A stretch of 64,000 bases of DNA. Source: Bacteroides sp. GTDB taxonomy: Bacteria > Bacteroidota > Bacteroidia > Bacteroidales > Bacteroidaceae. Positions 26,558 to 35,115 of the stretch are shown piece after piece. Where the stretch lies: NCBI GenBank assembly GCA_021202275.1, contig JAJQDI010000021.1:124001-188000 (forward strand), read 5' to 3'. Within the stretch, counting starts at the first letter, position 1, and the number at the start of each line of letters is the position of its first letter. A model generated the notes under the pieces. The model did not search any database. It was not told the origin of the DNA and saw only the letters and a list, made by a program, of their open reading frames with translations. The position numbers and the translations under genes were made by a program.

Positions 26558-27621
26558 ATGACAACAAATCAATTCACCAGTCTCCTTTGGGGTATATTCT
26601 TCCTGCTTCTTTTTTTCTGCCTGTGACAGCGACGAAAAAGAAGGACATTCTTTCGAAGCAAAATTCTCCATACAGACAGATCCATCCAACGCCAATTTCA
26701 TCCATGTAAAAGCCGATCAGGAAGGCGACTCTTACGAATGGAGCTGCGATGCTACCGGATCTTCCACGCAATCCGGACAAAGCGCGGTCTTCTATCTGGA
26801 GAAAAAAAGGAACCTATGAGATCACCCTGAAACAGAAGATCAATGGTAAACAAGGCACCTCTACCCAACAGTACACCATTGCTGAAGACTCCTATTACCA
26901 TCAGCAGGGAGAAAGCCTCTGGTGGAACGACGAGTTCACTGCTGCAGAAGTGGATGTACTTTCCTGGAACTACGATCAGGGAACCGGAAAATGGGGCAAT
27001 AACGAATGGCAGAATTATACCAATAAATCGGAAAACTCCTTTATACGGGACGGTATGCTGGTATTGAGAGCAGTGAAAAGTGGTGAAGGACAGAAGATCG
27101 GCGATTACACCTCGGCCCGGCTTACTACACGCGGCAAGAAAGAGATCTCACGCGGAAGAGTAGAAGTACGGGCCCGCCTGGCCGGAGGAGTTGGCCTGTG
27201 GCCTGCTATCTGGTTCTACGGAACCAAAGCCTCTCCCTACTATTCGGAGATCGACCTGCTGGAGTATGTGGGCTGCGACAAGGACATTATCTACGGGGTT
27301 ATCCATACAACCGCCACGCTGGAAGGAGATGAGAAAGTATCTTCTTCGCTGAAAGTACCCGATGTAGAAGACAACTTCCATGTATATGGCATGAACTGGA
27401 CAGACGATAAGATCGAGTTCTATCTGGACAGTCCTGACAATATCTATCTCTCTTTCCGTCCCGAAAATACCTCAGACCCCCGGGTATGGCCTTTCGACAG
27501 CGAACTCTACCTGATCATCAACATTGCTGTCGGAGGAGATTGGGGCGGCATGCGGGGAGTAGACGACTCCATATTCCCCCGTGAAATGGAGGTAGACTAT
27601 GTACGCTTTTTCCGGAAATAA
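26558..27621 (+). pseudogene. GH16 lipoprotein gene with two homopolymer frameshifts
   Basis: The start MTTNQFTSLLWGIFFLLLFF at 26558 reads into a stop at 26624-26626. Shortening T7 (26610-26616) to six restores a lipobox (LFSAC) and a PKD-like N-terminal domain. Shortening A7 (26812-26818) to six then joins it to the long GH16 frame. With both changes the gene is exactly 354 codons. The GH16 domain (about residues 115-353) has the catalytic ExDxxE as SEIDLLEYVG, WPAIWFYG before it, and a typical C-terminal VDYVRFFRK. GH16 enzymes hydrolyse beta-1,3/1,4-glucans or galactans. It lies in the SusC/SusD locus. An unbroken product is not possible from the sequence as given. Confidence 0.85.
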
Positions 27622-27648
27622 CAAACGATTCGAAACAGAAAAAAACTT

Positions 27649-28722
27649 ATGAAAAGAAAACAACTGACACACACATTGCAGAAAGTATGCCTCTGCGGCC
27701 TCTGCGCTCTGCTGCTGCTCTCCGTAAGCAGTTGCAGATCCGGTGAAAAAAAGAATATATCTGATCAGACACCTGCTACCCTTGTAGTAGCCTACCTGCC
27801 CATGTGGAGAATGCCTTATGCACCCGATTGGAAAAAACCTACCCACGTGTGTCTGGCCTTCGGCTATGTACAGGAAGACGGCGAACTGGACAGGACAGAG
27901 GTAAATCAACATCAGCAGGTGATCCGGGAAGCACACGATCACGGCGTGAAAGTACTACTGTCTATCGGTGGTGGCGGATCGAAAAACTTCTCTTCGGCTC
28001 TGCTCCATCCGGAATACAGGGCCAGACTGATAGAAAATCTGTCAACGGCTGTACAGGAACTGGACCTGGATGGTATTGATGTAGATTACGAAGAATGGGA
28101 CGGCGGACAGCAGGGTGCCAGTGAGACAGACCTGCAGAGGCTCGAGGTTCTTGAACTGTTCTACAAAGAACTCCGTGAAAAGCTGGGATCAGACAAATGG
28201 ATCACAGCAGCCGTCAACGCTGGCTGGGACAACGGTGACTTTGGCCTTTACAATTGTTTCAATAACACGATGCATGAGTATCTGGATTTCGTAAGTCTGA
28301 TGATCTACGACGAGACAGGCCCCTGGTCCGGAGAACGTACAGGACCCCACTCTTCCTGGGATTTCTTTGAAAAAGCCGTCGGACACTGGCTCACCAACCG
28401 CCAGCTGCCTAAGGAGAAATTAGTGGCAGGCGTTCCATTCTATGGATACCGTTTTATGCAGGAAGGCGATGCCACCGGAGCCCAAGGAATGGGATACAGG
28501 AACATCCTGGAGCAATACCCCGAAGAAGACGCACATCTGAAAGATAACATCGGATTGCTATACTATGATGGCCGAACCACCATAGAACGTAAAGCCAGAT
28601 ACATACGGGAACATCAACTGGGAGGTATTATGTTCTGGGAAATTACCCAGGACACAGATGATCCTGAAAAAAGCCTGCTGGTAGCTATAGATGATATCCT
28701 GCGACCGAAAGACAAAAAATAG
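27649..28722 (+). CDS. GH18 glycoside hydrolase lipoprotein
   Basis: A 357-residue lipoprotein (signal ending LLLSVSSC). The GH18 motif is complete: DGIDVDYE at residues 141-148 with catalytic Glu148, preceded by VLLSIGGGGSKNF and followed by FVSLMIYDE and the WEITQDTDD barrel end. GH18 enzymes cut beta-1,4-linked GlcNAc polymers or the chitobiose core of N-glycans. The single-domain, surface-lipoprotein format next to SusC/SusD resembles endo-beta-N-acetylglucosaminidases of Bacteroidota, but chitinase activity is also possible. It contains an intact A7 run (27746-27752), useful for comparison with the frameshifted neighbours. It is the last gene of the locus. Confidence 0.9.
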   Translation: MKRKQLTHTLQKVCLCGLCALLLLSVSSCRSGEKKNISDQTPATLVVAYLPMWRMPYAPDWKKPTHVCLAFGYVQEDGELDRTEVNQHQQVIREAHDHGVKVLLSIGGGGSKNFSSALLHPEYRARLIENLSTAVQELDLDGIDVDYEEWDGGQQGASETDLQRLEVLELFYKELREKLGSDKWITAAVNAGWDNGDFGLYNCFNNTMHEYLDFVSLMIYDETGPWSGERTGPHSSWDFFEKAVGHWLTNRQLPKEKLVAGVPFYGYRFMQEGDATGAQGMGYRNILEQYPEEDAHLKDNIGLLYYDGRTTIERKARYIREHQLGGIMFWEITQDTDDPEKSLLVAIDDILRPKDKK

Positions 28723-28749
28723 GTATTTTCAGTATATTCAGGTAAACAC

Positions 28750-28823
28750 GCAGAGCATTTCCTTCCGGCCGGGCTCTGCTTTTCACAGCCTTGTTCCTGA
28801 CAGTCAGGGACAAGGCTTTTTTT
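28750..28823 (+). terminator. Tandem terminators ending the GH16/GH18 locus
   Basis: A first hairpin (GCAGAGC 28750-28756 with GCTCTGC 28774-28780, then TTTT) is followed by a stronger one: AGCCTTGTTCCTGA (28787-28800), a 3-base loop and a complement with one wobble pair (28804-28817), ending in T7. Confidence 0.85.
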
Positions 28824-28882
28824 ATTGCCTCTCCCCCTGCACATCGCTCACACCTATAAAACAGATACGATTCCAAAGATCT

Positions 28883-28929
28883 ACGAAAATTTCGTTAAAA
28901 CAAGTGATTTTAATTTACGAAAATTTCGT
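28883..28929. promoter_or_regulatory. Two identical 13-bp palindromes, putative operator pair
   Basis: ACGAAAATTTCGT occurs at 28883-28895 and again at 28917-28929, 34 bp apart, about 60-100 bp upstream of the TPR gene. Each is a perfect inverted repeat around one central base. Position and duplication suggest binding sites of an unknown dimeric regulator. Confidence 0.6.
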
Positions 28930-28987
28930 AGTATTTATTTTTTTAATACCTTGCGCTTCTGAATTCACATCAAAAGGCTATCCATTC

Positions 28988-30316
28988 ATGAAGAAAAGAC
29001 TATTCTTTGTATGGTTGGGAATCATAAGTTTTCAGCTACACGCACAAGACGAAGAGGCAGGTATCCGGAAAGCCATGGCCATATATGACTATGAAACCGC
29101 CCTGCTATTGATAGAGGAAGTAGAAGAACAGACACCTGCTCTGTGGTTCCAGAAAGCGCGGGCACTACGTGGATTGAACCGATACAAAGAGGCCTTGCAG
29201 GCTTTTCAATCTATCCTGGACGTAGATCCGGAAAGTCAGCAGGCTCTCCTCGAACAAGCCGAATGTTATAAAAGCGCGGGAAAACAACAGGAAGCACTGA
29301 TCAACTACAAAACCACCATAGAACTCTACCCGGAAAACAAATACGCGTGGCTGCAACTGGTTACACTGCTCTGCCAGATGGAACGCTACGCGCCGGCCCT
29401 GGAGTACGCGGAACAGTTGTTGGAAAAAGACGACAGCAACGTTACCCTCCGGTTGCTGGCACAATGCCACGAAGGATTGAAACAAACAGAAGCGGCCCGG
29501 AAATGTTATGAAAAGATCATAGAACGCAGCCCGGATGATTATCTGGCTGTAGCCAGACTGGCCAATATACATATCGGGCACAAAGACATTGACAAAGCCA
29601 TAGAATGTACGGAAGCATACCGGAGATCAGATACCCTCAACATCCATGTCAATCGCCAGAATGCACTCTCCTATTGCATTTCCAAAGATTACAAGACTGC
29701 ATCCCAACGATACAAAGTCCTGCTCGATCAGCAAGACAGTACATTCCATACCTGCTATTACGGCGGGATCAGTTTTTTCGGGGACGGACAATTCTATGAA
29801 GCACATGACATTCTGAAAAAAGCACTGGATCATTCTCTCAACAATGTAAATGTACTCTACTACCTGGCCAAAGCCTGTTCAAAGACTTCCTGGAAACAGG
29901 AAGCCGTTACATACATGCAGGAGGCTATCCGTCTATCCACTCCCGCAGACAGCACATTGATCTGGCTCTATAGCAGTCTGGCTGAATGTTACCAGAAAGC
30001 ATTCAGGTTTCCCGAATACATAGAAACTCTGAAACTACAATATACATACGACTCCAGCAATCACCGGTTGCTTTATCACATAGCAACAAGTTACCATATA
30101 AGCCTCAAAGATGAGAAAAATGCGATCCTGTACCTGGAAAAATTCCCGAAAACACGTGACTTGCCGGGAAATAAGCCTGAACCTGTTCCCGACCCGGATA
30201 CGGGAGGTGTTACACTGACCATAGAGAATTTCTACAACGCGGCGGAAAACAGACTGAAAGACATCCGCAAAGAACAATTCTTCAGAGAAGGTATCCCGGA
30301 AAAATCATCAGAATGA
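28988..30316 (+). CDS. Exported TPR-repeat protein
   Basis: A 442-residue protein with a signal peptide (MKKRLFFVWLGIISFQLHAQ). The start at 28988 was chosen for this signal; a longer upstream frame has no support. The rest is tetratricopeptide repeats, at least ten, for example WFQKARALRGLNRYKEALQAF, ALLEQAECYKSAGKQQEAL and YLAVARLANIHIGHKDIDKA (each quoted in part), a superhelical scaffold for protein contacts in the periplasm. Two identical palindromes precede it. The stop is only just upstream of the LacI-type operator of the susA-like gene, but the two genes are probably separate units. Function unknown. Confidence 0.88.
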   Translation: MKKRLFFVWLGIISFQLHAQDEEAGIRKAMAIYDYETALLLIEEVEEQTPALWFQKARALRGLNRYKEALQAFQSILDVDPESQQALLEQAECYKSAGKQQEALINYKTTIELYPENKYAWLQLVTLLCQMERYAPALEYAEQLLEKDDSNVTLRLLAQCHEGLKQTEAARKCYEKIIERSPDDYLAVARLANIHIGHKDIDKAIECTEAYRRSDTLNIHVNRQNALSYCISKDYKTASQRYKVLLDQQDSTFHTCYYGGISFFGDGQFYEAHDILKKALDHSLNNVNVLYYLAKACSKTSWKQEAVTYMQEAIRLSTPADSTLIWLYSSLAECYQKAFRFPEYIETLKLQYTYDSSNHRLLYHIATSYHISLKDEKNAILYLEKFPKTRDLPGNKPEPVPDPDTGGVTLTIENFYNAAENRLKDIRKEQFFREGIPEKSSE

Positions 30317-30328
30317 AAACGTTTGCAT
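30313..30328. promoter_or_regulatory. LacI-family operator upstream of susA-like gene
   Basis: ATGAAAACGTTTGCAT has the CG-centred layout of LacI/GalR operators and shares its right half (CGTTTGCAT) exactly with the site between susC and lacI at 56576-56591. It lies 90 bp before the GH13 start and overlaps the end of the TPR gene. Confidence 0.7.
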
Positions 30329-30417
30329 AAATATAACCCACACCATCTTTCACAGACAGACAAAGATTTTTGATAATAACCTTATCTTAGTAGCATAAAA
30401 TATACACAATCAATATT

Positions 30418-32271
30418 ATGAGAAAGTTATTATCTATTCTGAGTTTATCCTTATTAACGTTGGTAGCCTACGCGGCTCCGAACATAAACAAGATCGATCC
30501 GCCTTTCTGGTATACAGGAATGAAGAATCCCGAACTGCAATTGATGGTCTATGGTCCTGGCATCGGCAACGCTTCTGTGGCAGTAGACTATCCGGGCGTA
30601 TCCCTGAGTAGTACGGTGAAACTGGAAAGCCCCAATTACCTGATCGTCTACCTGCGTCTGGAAGAAGATGTACAGCCGGGCACGGTGAAACTGACTTTCA
30701 CTCAGGACAAGAAAAAGCTGACTAAAGAATATGAACTGAAAGCACGGGAAAGAAAACCTTGCGAACGCATGGGATTCGATTCGTCGGACGCGCTTTACCT
30801 GGTGATGCCGGACCGCTTTGCTAACGGCAATCCGGACAACGATCAGATTGCCGGAATGAAAGAATACAAAGTAGACCGCAACGACCCGAATGCACGCCAC
30901 GGAGGAGACCTGGCAGGTATCGAACAGAACCTGGACTACTTCGAAGATCTGGGTATCACGGCACTCTGGTTCACTCCTGTATTGGAAAACAACATGCGAG
31001 GGGGCTCGTACCACGGCTATGCGACCACTGACTACTACAAAGTAGATCCGCGTTTCGGTACCAATGAAGAGTACAGATCACTGATCGCCAAATCACATGA
31101 CAGAGGCATCAAGGTGGTAATGGATATGATCTTCAACCACAACGGGGTAGATCATCCCTGGATCGAAGATATGCCGTCTAAAGATTTCTTCAACTTCCCC
31201 GATCACAAGAACAATTTTGTACAGACCTCTTTCAAACTCACTCCGCATGTAGATCCGTACGCGTCGAAATATGACTTTGTACAGATGAACGACGGTTGGT
31301 TTGTGCCAACCATGCCCGACCTCAACCAACGTAACCCGCATGTATATCGTTACCTGGTTCAGAACAGTTTCTGGTGGATCGAGTACAGCGATATAGACGG
31401 CATCCGTATGGACACTTATCCGTATGCGGATTACGATGCCATGAGCAACTGGATGAAGGAACTCAACGACGAATATCCCAACTTCAACGTGGTAGGTGAG
31501 ATCTGGGTGACTGAACCGGCGTATACAGCCTGGTGGCAGAAAGATTCCAAATTGTCTGCTCCCCGCAACAGTAACCTGAAAACGGTTATGGACTTCACTT
31601 TTTTTGATAAGATCAACCAGGCTGTCCAGGAAGAGACCGACGGTTATTTCCGCGGACTGAACAAGGTCTATAATACTTTTGTATACGATTTCCTCTACGA
31701 AGATCCGGAGTATGTACTTACCTTCTTCGAGAATCACGATACAGACCGCTTCCTGGCCGAAACAGACAGACTGGATCTGCTGAAACAGGCTGCTACTATC
31801 CTGCTGACTACCCGTCGTATCCCGCAGATCTACTACGGAACAGAGATCATGATGAACGGCGTGAAACACAGAAGTGACGGATATGTACGGAAAGACTTTC
31901 CGGGCGGATGGGCCGGAGATGAGCAGAATCTGCTGAAACCGGAAAACCGGACCGGTATCCAGAAAGAAAGCTACGATTTCTTCCGTACCCTGCTCAACTG
32001 GCGCAAAGGAAACGATGTGATAGCCAAAGGCAGCATGGTACAATTCATGCCGCAGCACGGAGTATATGTATATGCCCGTCAGTACAATGGAAAAACAGTA
32101 GTGGTAATGGTCAATGGCAAAGATGAGCCCGTGACCCTGCCTCTGAAATACTACACAGAGATCCTTAAGGGACATAGCCAGGGAAAAGAGATCCTGAGTG
32201 GACAGACCATCACACTGGGTGAAGAACTGCAACTGACACAACGCCAGTGTATGGTCCTGGAGATTCTATAA
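30418..32271 (+). CDS. susA: Periplasmic GH13 neopullulanase/cyclomaltodextrinase (SusA-type)
   Basis: A 617-residue alpha-amylase-family enzyme with a Sec signal peptide (ending VAYAAP). Residues about 25-115 are the cyclomaltodextrinase N-terminal beta domain (KIDPPFWYTGMKNPELQLMV). The GH13 barrel follows, with ALWFTPV, nucleophile Asp332 in DGIRMD, acid/base Glu361 in GEIWVTE and Asp441 in ENHDTDR. A C-terminal beta domain ends the protein. Length and layout match Bacteroides SusA, which hydrolyses imported maltodextrins in the periplasm. It is separated from the maltodextrin locus at 47-62 kb but shares its LacI-type operator, so co-regulation is likely. Confidence 0.9.
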   Translation: MRKLLSILSLSLLTLVAYAAPNINKIDPPFWYTGMKNPELQLMVYGPGIGNASVAVDYPGVSLSSTVKLESPNYLIVYLRLEEDVQPGTVKLTFTQDKKKLTKEYELKARERKPCERMGFDSSDALYLVMPDRFANGNPDNDQIAGMKEYKVDRNDPNARHGGDLAGIEQNLDYFEDLGITALWFTPVLENNMRGGSYHGYATTDYYKVDPRFGTNEEYRSLIAKSHDRGIKVVMDMIFNHNGVDHPWIEDMPSKDFFNFPDHKNNFVQTSFKLTPHVDPYASKYDFVQMNDGWFVPTMPDLNQRNPHVYRYLVQNSFWWIEYSDIDGIRMDTYPYADYDAMSNWMKELNDEYPNFNVVGEIWVTEPAYTAWWQKDSKLSAPRNSNLKTVMDFTFFDKINQAVQEETDGYFRGLNKVYNTFVYDFLYEDPEYVLTFFENHDTDRFLAETDRLDLLKQAATILLTTRRIPQIYYGTEIMMNGVKHRSDGYVRKDFPGGWAGDEQNLLKPENRTGIQKESYDFFRTLLNWRKGNDVIAKGSMVQFMPQHGVYVYARQYNGKTVVVMVNGKDEPVTLPLKYYTEILKGHSQGKEILSGQTITLGEELQLTQRQCMVLEIL

Positions 32272-32308
32272 TCGGAAACCGGAAAAGTTTAGAAATGTCT
32301 TTATATAC

Positions 32309-32341
32309 AATCAGGCAGGGAATTACATTCTCTGCCTGATT
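32309..32341. terminator. Hairpin between convergent genes
   Basis: AATCAGGCAGGGAA (32309-32322) pairs with 32328-32341 with one wobble pair and a 5-base loop. It lies between the susA-like gene and the convergent paralogue gene, a position fitting a bidirectional terminator, though no T-run follows. Confidence 0.6.
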
Positions 32342-32366
32342 GCTTCACAGGTTTTCAATAAGGTAT

Positions 32367-32791
32367 TTACCAGCATGGCACTACAGAAATGATGAATCTG
32401 ATTACCAGTACCCCCGGAATCACTTCCACCTCTACTTCTACAGTAGAGCCGTCCGAACCTGCGATCAGATCAAAAACCGACTGGCTCAACTGTACCTCCC
32501 AGAGACTGATATCTGCTCCCGCAGTCAGGATGGTAAATCCGTCCGGAATCCCCAGTATATCCAACGTGATCACATCCGGGACGCACAGTCCGACTACCAT
32601 ACCTAGAATTTCCGAAACATCCGATGCTATGGCCTGAAAATCTCTGCCAAGGAAAATATCATTCAGGATAAACGGATGAGAATGGGAATTTCAATTGGAA
32701 CATCCAAAGATTCCTGTGTGGTAATTCCTTCATGAGCAAGCAGGTTTATACCACTTACAACAAAAGCAAAAAGTAATACCAATTTTTTCAT
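32367..32791 (-). pseudogene. Exported paralogue C, frame broken after N-terminal region
   Basis: First of three related genes. The start at 32791 encodes a signal peptide (MKKLVLLFAFVVSGINLLAH) and runs to TGA at 32663-32665 after 42 codons. The conserved C-terminal domain is in another frame ending at 32367: VPDVITLDILGIPDGFTILTAG followed by LWEVQLS (quoted in pieces). A -1 shift (or two missing bases) near 32670 would join them into about 140 residues. Unlike paralogues A and B it has no T-tract at the break; the region is shortened there. No known family is recognised. The C-terminal part alternates hydrophobic residues as in a beta sandwich. Confidence 0.7.
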
Positions 32792-33057
32792 ACATCCATT
32801 TTGAAGGATTTATATTCGTATGGGAAAGACTGTGTATCATAGGAATATAAGTATCCTACATAACAATGGATATTCACTATATGTCCACTCATACCTTCGC
32901 GACAAAACTGAAAGTCTTTCCTAATAAAAAGGAACATCCCAATACCTGAACCAACAGTCGATACACCCAAAAGCAGGCAGATTTCAACTCAGAATGAAAC
33001 GGATAAAGTCAAATAAAATCCGACAGCACCCAGGGGTACAAACCGCATACAAAAAGG

Positions 33058-33126
33058 AGTGCTGTAAGCAGGACACAAATAAGGTGGGATACCTTTTGAA
33101 TCTGTATCATACTTACAGCACTTTTT
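33058..33126. terminator. Large hairpin with T-runs on both strands
   Basis: Arms AGTGCTGTAAG and CTTACAGCACT (about 33058-33069 and 33112-33122) enclose a 42-base loop with its own small AAGGT/ACCTT stem. CCTTTTT follows on the minus strand and TTTTT on the plus strand. It lies between paralogues B and C and probably ends paralogue B's transcript. Confidence 0.6.
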
Positions 33127-33205
33127 AGATAACCTCAATACCATTAAAGTAAAAGAGAATTACCGGGTCATTCTCTTCCGGAGAATGCCTATTTATCTAT
33201 CCAGA

Positions 33206-33656
33206 TTATGATCTGGATGGGATCACACTAATAGAGAATTCTATAGACAGAAGAGCTGGAATTAATGTTAACTCCGCTGATACAGTAGTACCCTCCGAAC
33301 TCATGATAAGATTAAAAGCAGCCTCGCTCAACTGTACCTCCCAAAGACCAATGTCTAACCCTGCGGTCACAATAGTTAGTCCGTCCGGAATCCCCATGAC
33401 ATCTAATGTAATCACATCCGGTAAAAATAATCCAGCAATGCTTTCTCCCAGATCTGCAATAGCCTCCAGCACCTCCTGAATAGGCCCGGCTTCGGCGATA
33501 TCATTCAAAGCAAAAAAAATCTCCCGGTACTGCGAACACAAGTGGAATTTCAATTTCAACCAGAGCATTCGAAGATTCCTTTGCGGTAGTTCCTTCATTG
33601 GCAAACATACTCATAGTACCTACGAAAAATGCCAAAAGCAATACTAACTTTTTCAT
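33206..33656 (-). pseudogene. Exported paralogue B, frameshifted at T8
   Basis: The start at 33656 gives a signal peptide (MKKLVLLLAFFVGTMSMFAN) and a short domain reaching VFAVPGDFF, then a stop at 33501-33503 just past a run of eight T (plus-strand A at 33512-33519). With seven T the frame continues as FFALNDIAEAG into the conserved domain (LPDVITLDVMGIPDG, IGLWEVQLSEAAF, ending SVIPSRS), exactly 150 codons in all. The joined protein would be a 149-residue exported protein of unknown function. It lies 97 bp downstream of paralogue A on the same strand. Confidence 0.75.
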
Positions 33657-33753
33657 AAAACTTTAATATCTATCGTATATAATTGTAATTAAATCATTCT
33701 CATACAGAATAGCAGAAAAAATATTATATCTGTAACTTGAGAAGTATCCGGTT

Positions 33754-34196
33754 TCAAGAAGGTATAGCAGAAACAATCAGAGTTATTTTCAGGAGATTGA
33801 GCAGATCAAAGGAAACTTTTACAGTAGAACCTTCTGTACTGAAGATCGCATCAAAGGCAGCCTGACTCAACTGTACCTGCCAGAGACTGATATCCGCTCC
33901 TGCTGTCAGAATAGTAAGCCCATCCGGAATACCTAATACATCCAGCGTAATTACATCCGGAATCAACCATCCAATTACCGTATCCAGAATTTCCGCAATG
34001 TCCGATGCAATGGTCTGGAGATCTCCGCCAAGGAAAATCTCATTTATATAAAAAAAAACTCTTCCGGCGCACTGATCACAATCGGAAGTTCAAACTCAAT
34101 CAATGCATCGGAGGAATACTGAGTGGTAGTTCCCTCGTTAGCAAACATACTCATAGTACTTACAAAAAACGCGAAAAGTAATACTAACTTTTTCAT
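33754..34196 (-). pseudogene. Exported paralogue A, frameshifted at T9
   Basis: The start at 34196 gives a signal peptide nearly identical to that of paralogue B (MKKLVLLFAFFVSTMSMFAN). The N-terminal frame ends at 34044-34046, immediately after nine T (plus-strand A at 34050-34058). Ten or seven T would continue as FFYINEIFLGGD into the conserved domain (IPDVITLDVLGIPDG, ISLWQVQLSQAAF) to the stop at 33754, about 146 residues. The C-terminal frame has no start codon of its own in a conserved position, so it is not a separate gene. Function unknown. Confidence 0.75.
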
Positions 34197-35115
34197 AAAA
34201 CCAAATTTTAACTGTTTATAATCGTGTTTAAAAAACTTCTGTACAAGGTTTCATCCGGTCACCCTATATCTGATATGCAACATCCACCTCCGTTTCGGTA
34301 AGCTTTCCCGGCCGAGAACAACGAATAGCCAGAGAGAACCTGCTACATCCGATACCGATCGAAAATATTTCAATGGATCAGGAAACGTACCGGAACCTGA
34401 ATCTATCCGGAATTACAAATAAAAATTTATATTTAATCCCTATACTAATCTTTATAAAGACACTGCATATAGATTTTAATATCCTAATTACTTATTTTTT
34501 ATAATAGATACTTTAAGTATTTATACACATAATCAGGTAAAAAGATAAAACATAAATAAATATATAAGACCGCATAGTCAAAAATAATTAATCCCTATGT
34601 TTGATAAGATAATGATATCTATACAAACATCCCGCATATAGGGAATTAATAATAAATATCTGATTATTAATAAAATTCAACTATATATCCTATTCTCTAC
34701 ATAGCCATATCTCTTCTCGTATTTTCTTACTTGCCCCAATAAATAAGATAAGATATAAATTTCTGATAAATTTAATATTTTTTAAACTGCGACATAATAA
34801 TACGAGAATATATTTTAAATTTTAACTTAAATTAATCGAAAAACTATATAAAGATTAAATTTTACATTACCATTTGTGACACCGGCAAGGAGAACAGCAA
34901 AAAAATTCCGGGCATATCAGTTTCTACTCTTTCATCTATACTGAAACAAGCGGCTCCGATAAAGCATACAACGTAAATGTAAAATCACCCGGAGAAAACA
35001 TATAATAGTCAACGAAAATCTACAATGGTAGATTTTGCCAGTTTCACAGTACGTATCTTTGTAGCACAAGAGTTCCGGAACCTCTTTGTAAATAATTACT
35101 TAAAAACAAAAAACC
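34197..35115. other. Very AT-rich 0.9-kb gene-free interval
   Basis: No gene recognised. About 34380-34870 is strikingly AT-rich compared with the rest of the window. At the right end are a 9-bp perfect inverted repeat (35015-35036) and a -7 box (35054-35061) belonging to the HU-like pseudogene. Such composition is common next to recently acquired or silenced genes; no mobile element was seen. Confidence 0.6.
35015..35061 (+). promoter_or_regulatory. Palindrome and -7 box upstream of HU-like pseudogene
   Basis: AAAATCTAC (35015-35023), a 4-base loop and the exact complement (35028-35036) lie just ahead of TATCTTTG (35054-35061), a TAnnTTTG -7 box. The palindrome overlaps the place where a -33 box (TTTG at 35034-35037) would be, as an operator might. 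Confidence 0.55.

Noticed and set aside
31093..32241. 382-codon minus-strand ORF
   Set aside because: It is antisense to the susA-like gene, which has complete catalytic motifs; no family features in the antisense product.
33754..34196. Conserved -1 programmed ribosomal frameshifting as the single explanation for the three paralogues
   Set aside because: Paralogue A needs a -1 shift and B a +1 shift, and C lacks the tract, so one ribosomal mechanism of fixed direction cannot join all three. Tract-length variation or transcriptional slippage fits A and B better.
34197..35115. Insertion sequence or integrative element boundary
   Set aside because: No transposase or integrase, no terminal inverted repeats with target duplication and no tRNA attachment site were found.
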